This document shows, in pieces, positions 27,803-36,721 of a DNA stretch of 64,000 nucleotides. The translations under genes were made by a program, and so were the position numbers. Positions within the stretch are counted from its first letter, which is position 1; every line of letters begins with the position of its first letter. This DNA is from Bacteroidota bacterium (GTDB taxonomy: Bacteria > Bacteroidota > Bacteroidia > Bacteroidales > Prolixibacteraceae), in NCBI GenBank assembly GCA_023412195.1, contig JAEYNZ010000144.1, forward strand, positions 1 through 64,000, given 5' to 3'. The notes under the pieces are model-generated. The model was given only the letters and a program-made list of their open reading frames with translations. It did not search any database and was not told the origin of the DNA.

Positions 27803-28373
27803 TATTATACTGGCAGGTGTAGGCGGACAGGGTATTCTTTCTATTGCTGCTTCTCTTGGAGCCGCTGCACTCAATGAAAATTATTATCTTAAACAGGCAG
27901 AAACCCATGGCATGAGCCAGCGGGGAGGCGCTGTTGTTTCCCATGTCCGTATTGCCGATCATCCAATCTGGTCCGACCTGATACCGTTGGGAAAAGCCGA
28001 CCTCATCCTTTCCGTTGAACCCATGGAGTCGTTACGCTACCTGCCATATCTTTGCAGGGAAGGAAGCCTTGTGACCAATACAGCTGAGTTCAGGAACATT
28101 TCGCATTATCCTGAGTTGGAGGAAACCTTTCATCAACTCGCAGGTATGATCAATATCATCCGTATCGATGCAGATCAGATAGCAAAGGAAACAGGGAATT
28201 CTAAAGCTTCCAATATGGTGATGCTGGGAGCAGCATCGCCATTTATAGCCATTTCAAAAGAGATAATCATCAAGGGGATTGAAACGATATTCAAATCGAA
28301 AGGGGAAGAAACTATGGTAACGAATGTTAAAGCTTTTGAGACTGGCAGGGCGTTTACGTTGAGCAGGAGCTGA
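27792..28373 (+). CDS. iorB: Indolepyruvate oxidoreductase beta subunit
   Basis: The 193-residue gamma-type (pyruvate/ketoisovalerate oxidoreductase, catalytic) partner of IorA. The N-terminal GVGGQGILSIAASLGAAAL is the conserved coenzyme-A/Rossmann-like start of the POR gamma domain, followed by AETHGMSQRGGAVVSHVR near residue 36, a family signature. Translational coupling with iorA is implied by the overlap. The complex is cytosolic and anaerobic. Confidence 0.94.
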   Translation: MKTDIILAGVGGQGILSIAASLGAAALNENYYLKQAETHGMSQRGGAVVSHVRIADHPIWSDLIPLGKADLILSVEPMESLRYLPYLCREGSLVTNTAEFRNISHYPELEETFHQLAGMINIIRIDADQIAKETGNSKASNMVMLGAASPFIAISKEIIIKGIETIFKSKGEETMVTNVKAFETGRAFTLSRS

Positions 28374-28453
28374 CTCATACCTTCAATGGTTCAAACGATC
28401 ATTATTTCCTGATGATGATGGATTTATGCACCATTTTCATTAAATTTTAAACA

Positions 28454-29623
28454 ATGAAATATCTGCTCTTTCTGCTCTGCCTGCTACTGTCATCCACCTT
28501 TTTCCAGTCATGCTTGTTTGCTCATAAAGCCGGGAGCAGGATGAAAAAAATACCCGCTATTGAGGTTCAGCAGTTATTTGATGATGAACGGTTTCCCAAT
28601 GTGGTAGTAGCCACCAACGGGACAGTTGTTGTAATATGGGGAAGCAATAACCTCAGAGCCCGCCGGAGTGAGGATGGGGGGAAAACCTGGGGTCCTGAAA
28701 TAACCATTGCAAATCCGGGATTTCATGGCGGAGGAACCATTGTGGATGAAAATAACGGCGATATCCTTGTATTTGCAGAAGAAGGCCACCCTCCTGCCCC
28801 GCTGACTCTTTATCGCAGCAAAGATTCAGGCAAAACATGGATGGCTGAAAGAGTAACCATCCGGGCAAACAGCCTGGGTCACATTCCCTCCATGCACATG
28901 AATGAACATGGAATTACAATAACAAAGGGAAAACAGGCAGGAAGGCTCATCCGCCCTGCCCGCTACTATGGTGATGGAAACGACCGGCAATACTGGGATC
29001 AACATTATACAAATGCCATCTACAGTGACGATGGTGGACTGACCTGGCAGGCAAGTGAACCCTTTCCTGCTTTTGGTACGGGTGAAGCCGCCATTGCAGA
29101 ACTGTCTTACGGCACCTTGTACTACAACTCAAGAAGGCATAAATCCACAGATGGACTCAATCCCAGAAAAAGGTATACTGCCTATAGTCATGATGGTGGC
29201 CGGACGTGGATAAATATGTCGGTCGAAGAAGAACTTCCCGACGGAGCACAACATACCGATTACGGATTGATGGGAGGTTTGACAGGAATTCCAGGGAGAG
29301 AGTATGATATTTTGCTGTTCAGCAATATCGATGTTCCTGCAGAAAAAAAAGACGAGGAAGTACCTTTCGCATTACGTACCTCCAGACGATTTAACGGGAC
29401 CATATGGGCAAGTTTTGACAGCGGTAAAACCTGGCCGGTTAAAAAGGTGGCGGAAGAAGGGAGTTTTGCCTATTCCTCCCTTACGGCCGGGCGTATAGGT
29501 ACACTTTCAGAAGGATGGATATACCTATTTTATGAAAGCGAAGGAGGAGGTAAAATAGCACGCTTTAACCTTGAATGGCTTACCGGAGATCGCACAGGGA
29601 AAAGTTACCTCTATGAAAAATAG
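28454..29623 (+). CDS. Exported BNR/Asp-box sialidase-like protein
   Basis: A 389-residue six-bladed beta-propeller protein with an N-terminal signal sequence (first ~23 residues, possibly lipidated at the Cys in FFQSC). Five Asp boxes are visible: SEDGGKTW, SKDSGKTW, SDDGGLTW, SHDGGRTW and FDSGKTW. An FPN-V motif near residue 53 stands where sialidases have FRIP, with an arginine pair (RARRSEDGG) nearby; later arginines (IRPARYYGD) could bind a carboxylate. This fits exo-sialidase (GH33-like) or another propeller glycosidase acting on an acidic sugar. It opens the plus-strand glycan region. Confidence 0.72.
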   Translation: MKYLLFLLCLLLSSTFFQSCLFAHKAGSRMKKIPAIEVQQLFDDERFPNVVVATNGTVVVIWGSNNLRARRSEDGGKTWGPEITIANPGFHGGGTIVDENNGDILVFAEEGHPPAPLTLYRSKDSGKTWMAERVTIRANSLGHIPSMHMNEHGITITKGKQAGRLIRPARYYGDGNDRQYWDQHYTNAIYSDDGGLTWQASEPFPAFGTGEAAIAELSYGTLYYNSRRHKSTDGLNPRKRYTAYSHDGGRTWINMSVEEELPDGAQHTDYGLMGGLTGIPGREYDILLFSNIDVPAEKKDEEVPFALRTSRRFNGTIWASFDSGKTWPVKKVAEEGSFAYSSLTAGRIGTLSEGWIYLFYESEGGGKIARFNLEWLTGDRTGKSYLYEK

Positions 29624-29691
29624 ATCCCAACAATCCGGCTTTTATCATTTTTCCATATATTTAGACCAAACCAATTAAGACCTTTTAGAGT

Positions 29692-30834
29692 ATGAAAAGA
29701 AGAAATTTTATCAAAACCACTGGTATGGTGGCAGCGGGCGCAAGTCTTGCAGGGTCTGCAACTGCAGGTAACCTGCTGAATACTTCAAAAAACAAATTAC
29801 CCCGCTGGAAAGGATTCAACCTGCTCGATTACTTCTCCCCGCGCGCAGGAGGAAGCCGTTCAATGACAACTGATGAAGATTTGAAATGGATGGCCGGCTG
29901 GGGTTTTGATTTCGTGCGACTTCCAATGGCATACCCACGATATGTCCATTATGATCCATCAAAAGATATCACTCCCGATGATATCATGAAGTTTAATGAA
30001 AAAGAAATAGATAATATTCAATCGCTTGTTGACCGGGCAAATAAGTATGGGCTCCATATGAGTCTCAACCTGCACCGGGCTCCCGGCTTTTGTGTTAATG
30101 CAGGTTTTAATGAGCCCTACAATCTATGGCAGGATAAGGCAGCCCAGGATGCTTTTTACGAGCATTGGAGCATGTGGGCAAAAAGGTTTAAAAACTATTC
30201 GCCGAAACAAATCAGCTTCGACCTTGTAAATGAACCCTGCACCCGTGAAGATATGAACGACCAGCATTCACGCAGGGATGCTATTCCCGGCCCACTTTAC
30301 AGGGAAGTTGCTAAAAAATCGATGGAAACCATCAAAAGCCATAATCCGGATCACATGGTCATCGCCGATGGCAATAACGTCGGAGGTGATGTCATACCTG
30401 AAATTTTTGACCTCGATATCGGTCAAAGCTGTCGTGGCTATTATCCCCATTATATTTCTCATTACAGGGCTTCATGGGTGTTTAAAAATCCAGATGATGC
30501 ACCTCCAGTGGTATGGCCGGGTGTGATCGATGGTAAAAATTTCAGTAAAAACGACCTTGTTAAGTTTTATGAACCCTGGATAGATGCTGTCAACAAAGGA
30601 GTGGGAGTGCATTGCGGGGAATGCGGATGCTACAGGGAAACCCCCCACGAAGTATTTCTTGCATGGTTTGGCGATGTCCTGGATGTATTAACACAACACG
30701 ATATCGGATATGCCCTTTGGAATTTCAGGGGTGACTTCGGCATCCTGGATTCCGGAAGGAAAGATGTTGAATACGAAGACTGGCATGGGCATAAACTCGA
30801 CAAAAAATTGCTTACGTTACTCATGAAATACTAA
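29692..30834 (+). CDS. GH5-like cellulase-family glycoside hydrolase, exported
   Basis: A 380-residue (beta/alpha)8 glycoside hydrolase of the GH5/cellulase family. The N-terminus MKRRNFIKTTGMVAAGASLAG resembles a twin-arginine signal. The acid/base glutamate is in LVNEPCT (near residue 183) and the likely nucleophile in HCGECGCY (near 307). The region between contains the expected aromatic subsite residues. Subfamily, and thus beta-glucan or beta-mannan specificity, cannot be assigned by eye. It follows the BNR protein by 68 bases and precedes the CE15 fusion by 86, suggesting cotranscription. Confidence 0.82.
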   Translation: MKRRNFIKTTGMVAAGASLAGSATAGNLLNTSKNKLPRWKGFNLLDYFSPRAGGSRSMTTDEDLKWMAGWGFDFVRLPMAYPRYVHYDPSKDITPDDIMKFNEKEIDNIQSLVDRANKYGLHMSLNLHRAPGFCVNAGFNEPYNLWQDKAAQDAFYEHWSMWAKRFKNYSPKQISFDLVNEPCTREDMNDQHSRRDAIPGPLYREVAKKSMETIKSHNPDHMVIADGNNVGGDVIPEIFDLDIGQSCRGYYPHYISHYRASWVFKNPDDAPPVVWPGVIDGKNFSKNDLVKFYEPWIDAVNKGVGVHCGECGCYRETPHEVFLAWFGDVLDVLTQHDIGYALWNFRGDFGILDSGRKDVEYEDWHGHKLDKKLLTLLMKY

Positions 30835-30920
30835 ATCATTTTATACCGGGCAATAATTGAACATAAAATTCATCTTCAGGAATCGAAAGCCCCATTAATC
30901 AGAATAATAAATTGAACCTT

Positions 30921-33227
30921 ATGAAAAACATCCTTTTAACTTTGTTACTGACCATTTCGTTTATGTTGAGCAGGAGTCAGCAACAGAATGATTTTGTTCC
31001 CAATTACGACGAAAGCAAGGTTCCCTTATTTGAAGTTCCTGATCCTCTCTCCACATTCAATGGAAATAAAATCAGGAGTGTGAGACAGTGGGAGAAGTCG
31101 GGGCGGCCTGAGTTAATGATTTTTTTTACTGACCAGGTTTATGGAAAAGTGCCGGGCGAGCTGAAAATAACGAAATGGGAAGTGGTTGAACAAAACGACA
31201 ATGCGTTGAATGGGAAAGCCCGCAGGAAACAGGTTGATGTAATTTTTACAAATAACGGAAAAACACTATTTTTCAACATCCTCCTGTATACACCAAAAGC
31301 GGTTAAAAAAGCTCCTGTCTTTTTAGGGTACAACTTTTATGGAAATCATACAGTAACTGATGATGTAAATATTCGCATTTCTGATGCCTGGGCACGAAAC
31401 AATCAATCGATGGGGATCACAAATAACCGGATGACCGAAAAATCAAGAGGCGCCGACAGCGAAAGCTGGCAACTTCAAAAATTAATTGATGCAGGCTACG
31501 GACTTGCCACGATTTTTCATGGGGAAGTGGACCCCGATAAAGACGATTTTACTGATGGCGTCCACCCATTTTTCTATACCGATGGTCAGCAAAAACCTGC
31601 TGATGGCGAATGGGGTACTCTGGCAGCCTGGGCATGGGGACTAAGCCGCGCAATGGATTACCTTCAACAGGATCAGGATGTGGATGCCTCCAAAGTCCTT
31701 GTTTTTGGACATTCACGCCTGGGAAAAGCAGCATTGTGGGCTGGTGTTACCGACGATCGTTTTGCAGCTGTGATTTCAAATAACTCCGGTTGTGGTGGGG
31801 CTGCCTTATCAAAACGACAGTTTGGTGAAACGGTGGGCAGGATTAACCAGTCATTCCCGCACTGGTTCGCCGGAAATTACAAGCATTACAACCAGAACGA
31901 ACAATCACTTCCTGCCGACCAGCATGAACTTCTTGCACTAATAGCCCCACGCCCGGTATATGTCGCAAGTGCCCTGGAAGACCAGTGGGCCGATCCACGC
32001 GGAGAATTCCTGTCGGCTTACTATGCCACTCCTGTTTATGAGTTATATAAAAAGAAAGGCATGCCTTCCGGTGAAATGCCTCCGGTCAACAGCCCCATTC
32101 AGGCTTCTGTTGCTTACCATATCCGCACCGGTGGCCACGATGTTACAGCCTACGACTGGGAACAGTACATAAGATGGGCCGGCATGCAGCTATTTAATAA
32201 AAAACCTGCTGAACCCAAAACACGTGTATCTATTCAGGGAGAAAAGTTTTTTATAAATGGAAAACCTACATTCGAAGGAAGAACGTGGCAGGGAGTTTCA
32301 GTTGAAGGACTACTGCCAAATTCAAGAATGGTACAGGGAGTTTTTGATGACCTGAATCCGGAAACTGTTGACAAATGGAAATATCCTGATACAGGGAAGT
32401 GGGATCCTGAACGGAACAACCGGGAATTTATGGAAGCAATGGCTGAATGGAGGAAAAACGGCCTTCTGGCCTTCACCATCAACTTTCAGGGAGGAAGTCC
32501 TGAAGGATACTCTTCACAACAACCATGGGAGAATAATGCATTTAATCCCAATGGAACCCTGCGGGCATCATTTGCCCAAAGAATGGAGAAAATTGTAAAA
32601 AAGGCCGATGAACTTGAAATGGTTGTGATCCTGGGGATTTTTTATTTCGGACAGGATCAGCGCCTTGATGATGAGAAAGCGGTTGTTGCAGCAGTCGATC
32701 AGGTAACAGATTGGATAATCAGCAACAGGTTCTCAAATGTCATCATTGAAGTTGCCAATGAAAGCGACAATAAAGCCTACGACCATGACATCATCAAAAA
32801 AGACAGGATACATGAACTGATTGTACGGATAAAGAAAAAAGCGCCTGAACTACTTGTTTCAACCAGTTTTAACGGAGGCTCCATTCCTCCGGATAGGGTT
32901 GTTGAAGTATCTGATTATGTGATTCTACATGGAAATGGAGTACATCAGCCTGCGCGGATAACAGAGATGGTTGAAACAGTGCGTGCCCTTCCCTCATGGA
33001 GGCCAATGCCCATAGTTTTTAATGAAGACGATCATTTCGATTTTGATAAGCCAGTTAATAATTTCATAAATGCTACCAAAGCTTATGCGTCGTGGGGATA
33101 TTTCGACTTCAGAATGAAAAATGAAGGATTTGATGAAGGATACCAAAGTGTACCTGTAAACTGGGGTATCAGTTCTGATCGAAAAATAGGATTTTTCAAT
33201 AAAGTAAAGGAAATATTTTTAGACTGA
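30921..33227 (+). CDS. CE15 glucuronoyl esterase fused to a clan-A glycosidase-like domain
   Basis: A 768-residue exported two-enzyme protein; ATG 30921 is preferred over the in-frame TTG at 30912 because it opens directly on the signal peptide (MKNILLTLLLTISFML). Residues ~25-430 match CE15 4-O-methyl-glucuronoyl methylesterases: the nucleophile Ser265 in GHSRLGK (GCSRxGK in most members), NNSGCGGAALSKRQFGE, and His406 in GGHDVT. Residues ~435-768 form a TIM-barrel hydrolase with candidate acid/base Glu613 (VANES) and nucleophile Glu701 (VFNED). CE15 cuts the ester between lignin alcohols and glucuronic acid on xylan; the second domain probably acts on the same glycan. Family of the second domain unknown to me. 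Confidence 0.82.
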   Translation: MKNILLTLLLTISFMLSRSQQQNDFVPNYDESKVPLFEVPDPLSTFNGNKIRSVRQWEKSGRPELMIFFTDQVYGKVPGELKITKWEVVEQNDNALNGKARRKQVDVIFTNNGKTLFFNILLYTPKAVKKAPVFLGYNFYGNHTVTDDVNIRISDAWARNNQSMGITNNRMTEKSRGADSESWQLQKLIDAGYGLATIFHGEVDPDKDDFTDGVHPFFYTDGQQKPADGEWGTLAAWAWGLSRAMDYLQQDQDVDASKVLVFGHSRLGKAALWAGVTDDRFAAVISNNSGCGGAALSKRQFGETVGRINQSFPHWFAGNYKHYNQNEQSLPADQHELLALIAPRPVYVASALEDQWADPRGEFLSAYYATPVYELYKKKGMPSGEMPPVNSPIQASVAYHIRTGGHDVTAYDWEQYIRWAGMQLFNKKPAEPKTRVSIQGEKFFINGKPTFEGRTWQGVSVEGLLPNSRMVQGVFDDLNPETVDKWKYPDTGKWDPERNNREFMEAMAEWRKNGLLAFTINFQGGSPEGYSSQQPWENNAFNPNGTLRASFAQRMEKIVKKADELEMVVILGIFYFGQDQRLDDEKAVVAAVDQVTDWIISNRFSNVIIEVANESDNKAYDHDIIKKDRIHELIVRIKKKAPELLVSTSFNGGSIPPDRVVEVSDYVILHGNGVHQPARITEMVETVRALPSWRPMPIVFNEDDHFDFDKPVNNFINATKAYASWGYFDFRMKNEGFDEGYQSVPVNWGISSDRKIGFFNKVKEIFLD

Positions 33228-33523
33228 ACCCTCATAAGGCCACCTGTAAATGTGCAGTAATCCCCGGAGACAGATCTGAGGTTGAAATTTTAACGCCGGC
33301 ATTTAAAATGGCTGATGCACTGGATTATAAAGAATGTTTGATGCCAGAACGGCGATAGGCTTCAGTTTAGAAGCGGAACGATTAAGCTGTTGGGTAAAAT
33401 GATTTGGAGCAATGGGCTACCTTAAATCCTTACCCGTTAATAAATACAGGTAGTGGCATTGCCGGATATAATATATGATGTTGTCAGCGCTCCCGGCCTT
33501 GTAATTGTTTTTGAAAATTAAAT
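33228..33523. other. Gap before the sugar-acid kinase gene
   Basis: Nearly 300 bases with no supported gene. A 43-codon open stretch right after the CE15 fusion (up to about 33358) reads plausibly protein-like (CAVIPGDRSEVEIL), so this could be a decayed gene fragment, but it has no recognisable family and no start. Confidence 0.4.
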
Positions 33524-34927
33524 ATGGTGAAATATATCGCTACAATTCAATCCTTACCTCCGGCATATAGTGAACCGCTTACCTGGAAGAACCGGCAGGC
33601 CTTTCTGGATTCAAGTTTGACAATTATTATTCTTGATGATGACCCTACCGGTACGCAAACAATTTCAGATGTACCTGTTTTGACAGGATGGGACCAGATT
33701 GACATTGAAAATATGTTACAGTCAGGTGAACCTGTGTGTTTCATCCTTACAAACTCCCGCAGCCTGCCTGAAGATAAAGCCGGCATGCTGGCATCCATCA
33801 TCGGCCAAAATATTAAAGTTGCTGCAGAAAGAATCGGGAGGGAAGTACTTGTCATCAGCAGGAGCGATTCAACACTCCGGGGCCATTACCCCATTGAGGT
33901 AAATGCCCTGGGTGAAGGACTGGGAATAAAACATGCTGCTCATATACTTATACCGGCTTTCTTTCAGGGAGGAAGAATAACATTGAATGACATCCACTAT
34001 GTCCGTGATGGGGATGACCTGATCGCTGCCGCAGAAACTCCCTTTGCCCAGGATTCCAGTTTTGGTTACCGTTCTTCCAACCTGAGAGATTATGTTGAGG
34101 AGAAAACTAAAGGAACAATCCATGCTTCAGAAGTAGTATCAATCAGCCTGGAAGACATCAGGATTTTAGGCCCGGAAAGGATAGCAGAAATACTCCGGAA
34201 TCTTCAACCTTACCAGGTTTGCATTATGAATGCTGCAGATCAATCTGACCACGATGTATTCGCATGTGCATATTACAAAGCCCGCAATCAAATGCAGACA
34301 CCTTTGTTGTTCCGTACAGCTGCATCTATAATTCCTTCGTTGGCGGGAGTTCATGTGAAGCCACCTATGGAGAGGCACCAGCTTGCCTCAGAAGGTTCAG
34401 GAGGTCTCATTGTAGTTGGCTCCTACGTGCCAATGACCTCGCGCCAGCTGGAGTTTTTGAAACAACATTTTTCTGCTGATTATATTGAAATCAGTGCAAA
34501 CAACCTGATCAATGATTTAACCTTTAAATCTGAAACAGCAAGAGCTGCCGCACGCATTAATGCAAACCTTGAGCATAATAAAATTGCTGTGATTTATACC
34601 AGCCGTGAAGTAATAAAAGGCTCTTCTCCTGAAGAAAGTCTCAAGATTGTAAACCGTGTTTCCTCAGGTATGGTGGAAACGGTTAATAATTTATCCGTCA
34701 GGCCCAGATTTATAATTGCCAAAGGAGGTATCACGTCGAGTGATCTGCTGAACAAATCGCTGAATGTGAAAAAAGCACGTGTGCTGGGGCAGATTATCCC
34801 GGGAGTACCGGTATGGAGACTCGACGACTCTTCACAATTTCCAGGTTTGATTTATATGCCTTTCCCCGGTAACCTGGGAGGAGATGATGCTTTATACCTG
34901 GTCGTACAAAAACTAATATCCGAATAA
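33524..34927 (+). CDS. Four-carbon acid sugar kinase family protein (OtnK-like, DUF1537)
   Basis: A 467-residue cytosolic kinase of the four-carbon acid sugar kinase family, whose members phosphorylate 3-oxo-tetronates, erythronate, threonate or related sugar acids. The N-terminal domain has DDDPTGTQTISDVPVLT near residue 37 and SRSDSTLRGHYPIE near 110; the C-terminal nucleotide-binding domain has IAKGGITSSDLLNKSL near 405 and the closing PGNLGGDDALY. The usual partners (OtnC aldolase, PdxA2 or a dehydrogenase) are not adjacent. Inside a glycan region it suggests that a short sugar acid is one of the products to be used. Confidence 0.87.
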   Translation: MVKYIATIQSLPPAYSEPLTWKNRQAFLDSSLTIIILDDDPTGTQTISDVPVLTGWDQIDIENMLQSGEPVCFILTNSRSLPEDKAGMLASIIGQNIKVAAERIGREVLVISRSDSTLRGHYPIEVNALGEGLGIKHAAHILIPAFFQGGRITLNDIHYVRDGDDLIAAAETPFAQDSSFGYRSSNLRDYVEEKTKGTIHASEVVSISLEDIRILGPERIAEILRNLQPYQVCIMNAADQSDHDVFACAYYKARNQMQTPLLFRTAASIIPSLAGVHVKPPMERHQLASEGSGGLIVVGSYVPMTSRQLEFLKQHFSADYIEISANNLINDLTFKSETARAAARINANLEHNKIAVIYTSREVIKGSSPEESLKIVNRVSSGMVETVNNLSVRPRFIIAKGGITSSDLLNKSLNVKKARVLGQIIPGVPVWRLDDSSQFPGLIYMPFPGNLGGDDALYLVVQKLISE

Positions 34928-34976
34928 ATACTTTAAAATTATGAATGATCATTAATCGTTAAATTTATAATACACT

Positions 34977-35612
34977 ATGAAACATTATTTGTTTTATGTC
35001 CTCTTCCTTTTCCCGGTGGCAGTACTCTCCCAGGTCATATACGAAAAAGACGGCTTGGTATCGGTAGAAGCAGAGCACTTTGTAAGTCAGGAAAAGGATG
35101 AAATCAGGAAATGGTATATCATCGATGTTCAGACAGCTTTATTATTTAAAGGTGTAGATGACAGCCAACGAACAGATGCAGGAGGAAATTCTTTTATTGC
35201 TGTTCTGCCTGATACCAGGGTAACTCATGATGATAAACTGATATAGGGACAGAATTTCTCGAATAGACCGGGAGAAATGGCAATAATCAGCTACAGGATT
35301 CATTTTACAAATCCGGGAAAGTACTTCGTCTGGGTAAGAGCCTTTTCCACCGGATCAGAAGACAATGGCATACATGTGGGACTGAATGGCAACTGGCCCG
35401 AAAGCGGACAGCGCATGCAGTGGTGCGAAGGAAAAAACCAGTGGACGTGGGCAAGCAAACAACGGACCGAAGCCACTCATTGTGGAGAAGAAGAATTGAT
35501 CTATCTTGAGATTCCTTCTCCCGGCGAACATATTATATCATTTTCCATGAGAGAAGACGGATTTCGCTTCGATAAGTTTGTTCTAAGTAAAAATTATTCA
35601 ACTCCCCATTGA
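34977..35612 (+). pseudogene. Secreted carbohydrate-binding-like protein interrupted by an amber stop
   Basis: Two adjacent open stretches (34977-35246 and 35247-35612) lie in the same reading frame, separated only by one TAG at 35244-35246. Joined, they give a protein of about 211 residues with a signal peptide (MKHYLFYVLFLFPVAVLSQ) and a jelly-roll-like binding domain: VSVEAEHF at the start, then YFVWVRAFSTGSEDNGIHVG, and FRFDKFVLSKN at the end. It resembles the C-terminal modules seen on GH115 and DUF5060 proteins. A single-base nonsense change, a sequencing error, or a recent loss would all explain it. The rest of the reading frame is intact, so decay is recent. Confidence 0.75.
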
Positions 35613-35902
35613 AACAGGCTATTTTAAAATTTGAACCAGTGAAAAAACAGATTCCGGGCCATAAGCTGCTTGTTTTTTAAACCTTGCAGCTTTTGCTGAG
35701 AGAAACAGGTTAAGAAAAAAAAATAAAGGAAAAGAATTACATTATGAGTTACATAAGAAGAGTATTTACTATTTTTAATGAATACAAATGAATTAAGGTG
35801 AGCAACTTATTTTTTAAAATTATAATTCTCTGTCGTCTTTACCAGCCTGCCATAAATGCTTCTAAAAAGTGAACTAAAATATGAACAATTAATTCTACCA
35901 CT

Positions 35903-36601
35903 ATGAAAACCTGGCTCCTGATTTTAATCGCTTACACTACCACTCTCGCATGCACCAATTCAGGTACGGAAACGAAGAGTTTATTCAACGGGCATGACCT
36001 GACGGGCTGGCATGTTGATGTGCCGGCCATGGACAATGATTCTGATGCGGTCAATCCCTTTATTGTCAGGGATGGGATGCTTGTAAGCCTTGGGACACCC
36101 CAGGGACACCTGATAACGGATTCAGTTTACAGCAATTACAGGATTGATGTCGAATACCGCTTTGCAGGAGTACCCGGAAATTGCGGAATCCTGGTACATG
36201 CTTCCACACCAAGATCTTTATACCAAATGTTCCCGAAATCACTTGAGGTACAGATGATGCATGAAAATGCAGGTGATTTCTGGTGCATAGTTGAAGACAT
36301 CATTGTACCAAATATGGAAGAAAGACGCGGCCCAAAAGATGAATGGGGAATAACGGAAGGTAAACTCCGCAGGATACGCAACCTTACAGAAGAATCTGAA
36401 AACCCGGTTGGTGAATGGAACTCCATGACAGTTGAATGTATGGATAACGAGGTCAAGGTTTGGGTGAATGGTGATCTGGTAAATTATGGTTATGATTGTA
36501 CAGCTTCTGAGGGACAGATTGCCATACAGGCTGAAGGCTCAGAAGTAGAATTCAGAAAACTGGATATAACACCCATCACCAAACTTTCGGTAAACGATTG
36601 A
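35903..36601 (+). CDS. DUF1080 (3-keto-disaccharide hydrolase-like) lipoprotein
   Basis: A 232-residue lipoprotein (lipobox TTLAC at Cys17) with one DUF1080 domain, a concanavalin-like beta-sandwich. The family start LFNGHDLTGWHV, then NCGILVHAS, LEVQMMHENAGD and the closing WNSMTVECMDNEVKVWVNGDLV are typical. Some members hydrolyse 3-keto-glucosides made by Gfo/Idh/MocA-type dehydrogenases, others only bind sugars. Here it sits among extracellular glycan hydrolases, 290 bases after the interrupted gene; that gap holds no visible gene. Confidence 0.88.
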   Translation: MKTWLLILIAYTTTLACTNSGTETKSLFNGHDLTGWHVDVPAMDNDSDAVNPFIVRDGMLVSLGTPQGHLITDSVYSNYRIDVEYRFAGVPGNCGILVHASTPRSLYQMFPKSLEVQMMHENAGDFWCIVEDIIVPNMEERRGPKDEWGITEGKLRRIRNLTEESENPVGEWNSMTVECMDNEVKVWVNGDLVNYGYDCTASEGQIAIQAEGSEVEFRKLDITPITKLSVND

Positions 36602-36721
36602 GTTTGTTTAGCGAAACTGGAGGGTACCTGATTAGAGGGGGGATGCCATGCCTGTTTTAGTTTTTTAAACCTAATACATCATAAGATTTGATATAATCAT
36701 TATCAACTAAATTTAAAATAG

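Noticed and set aside
35244..35246. Recoding of TAG as an amino acid
   Set aside because: TAG is used as an ordinary stop for genes here (for example 8624-8626) and there is no pyrrolysine or suppressor system in view; a nonsense change or sequence error is simpler.
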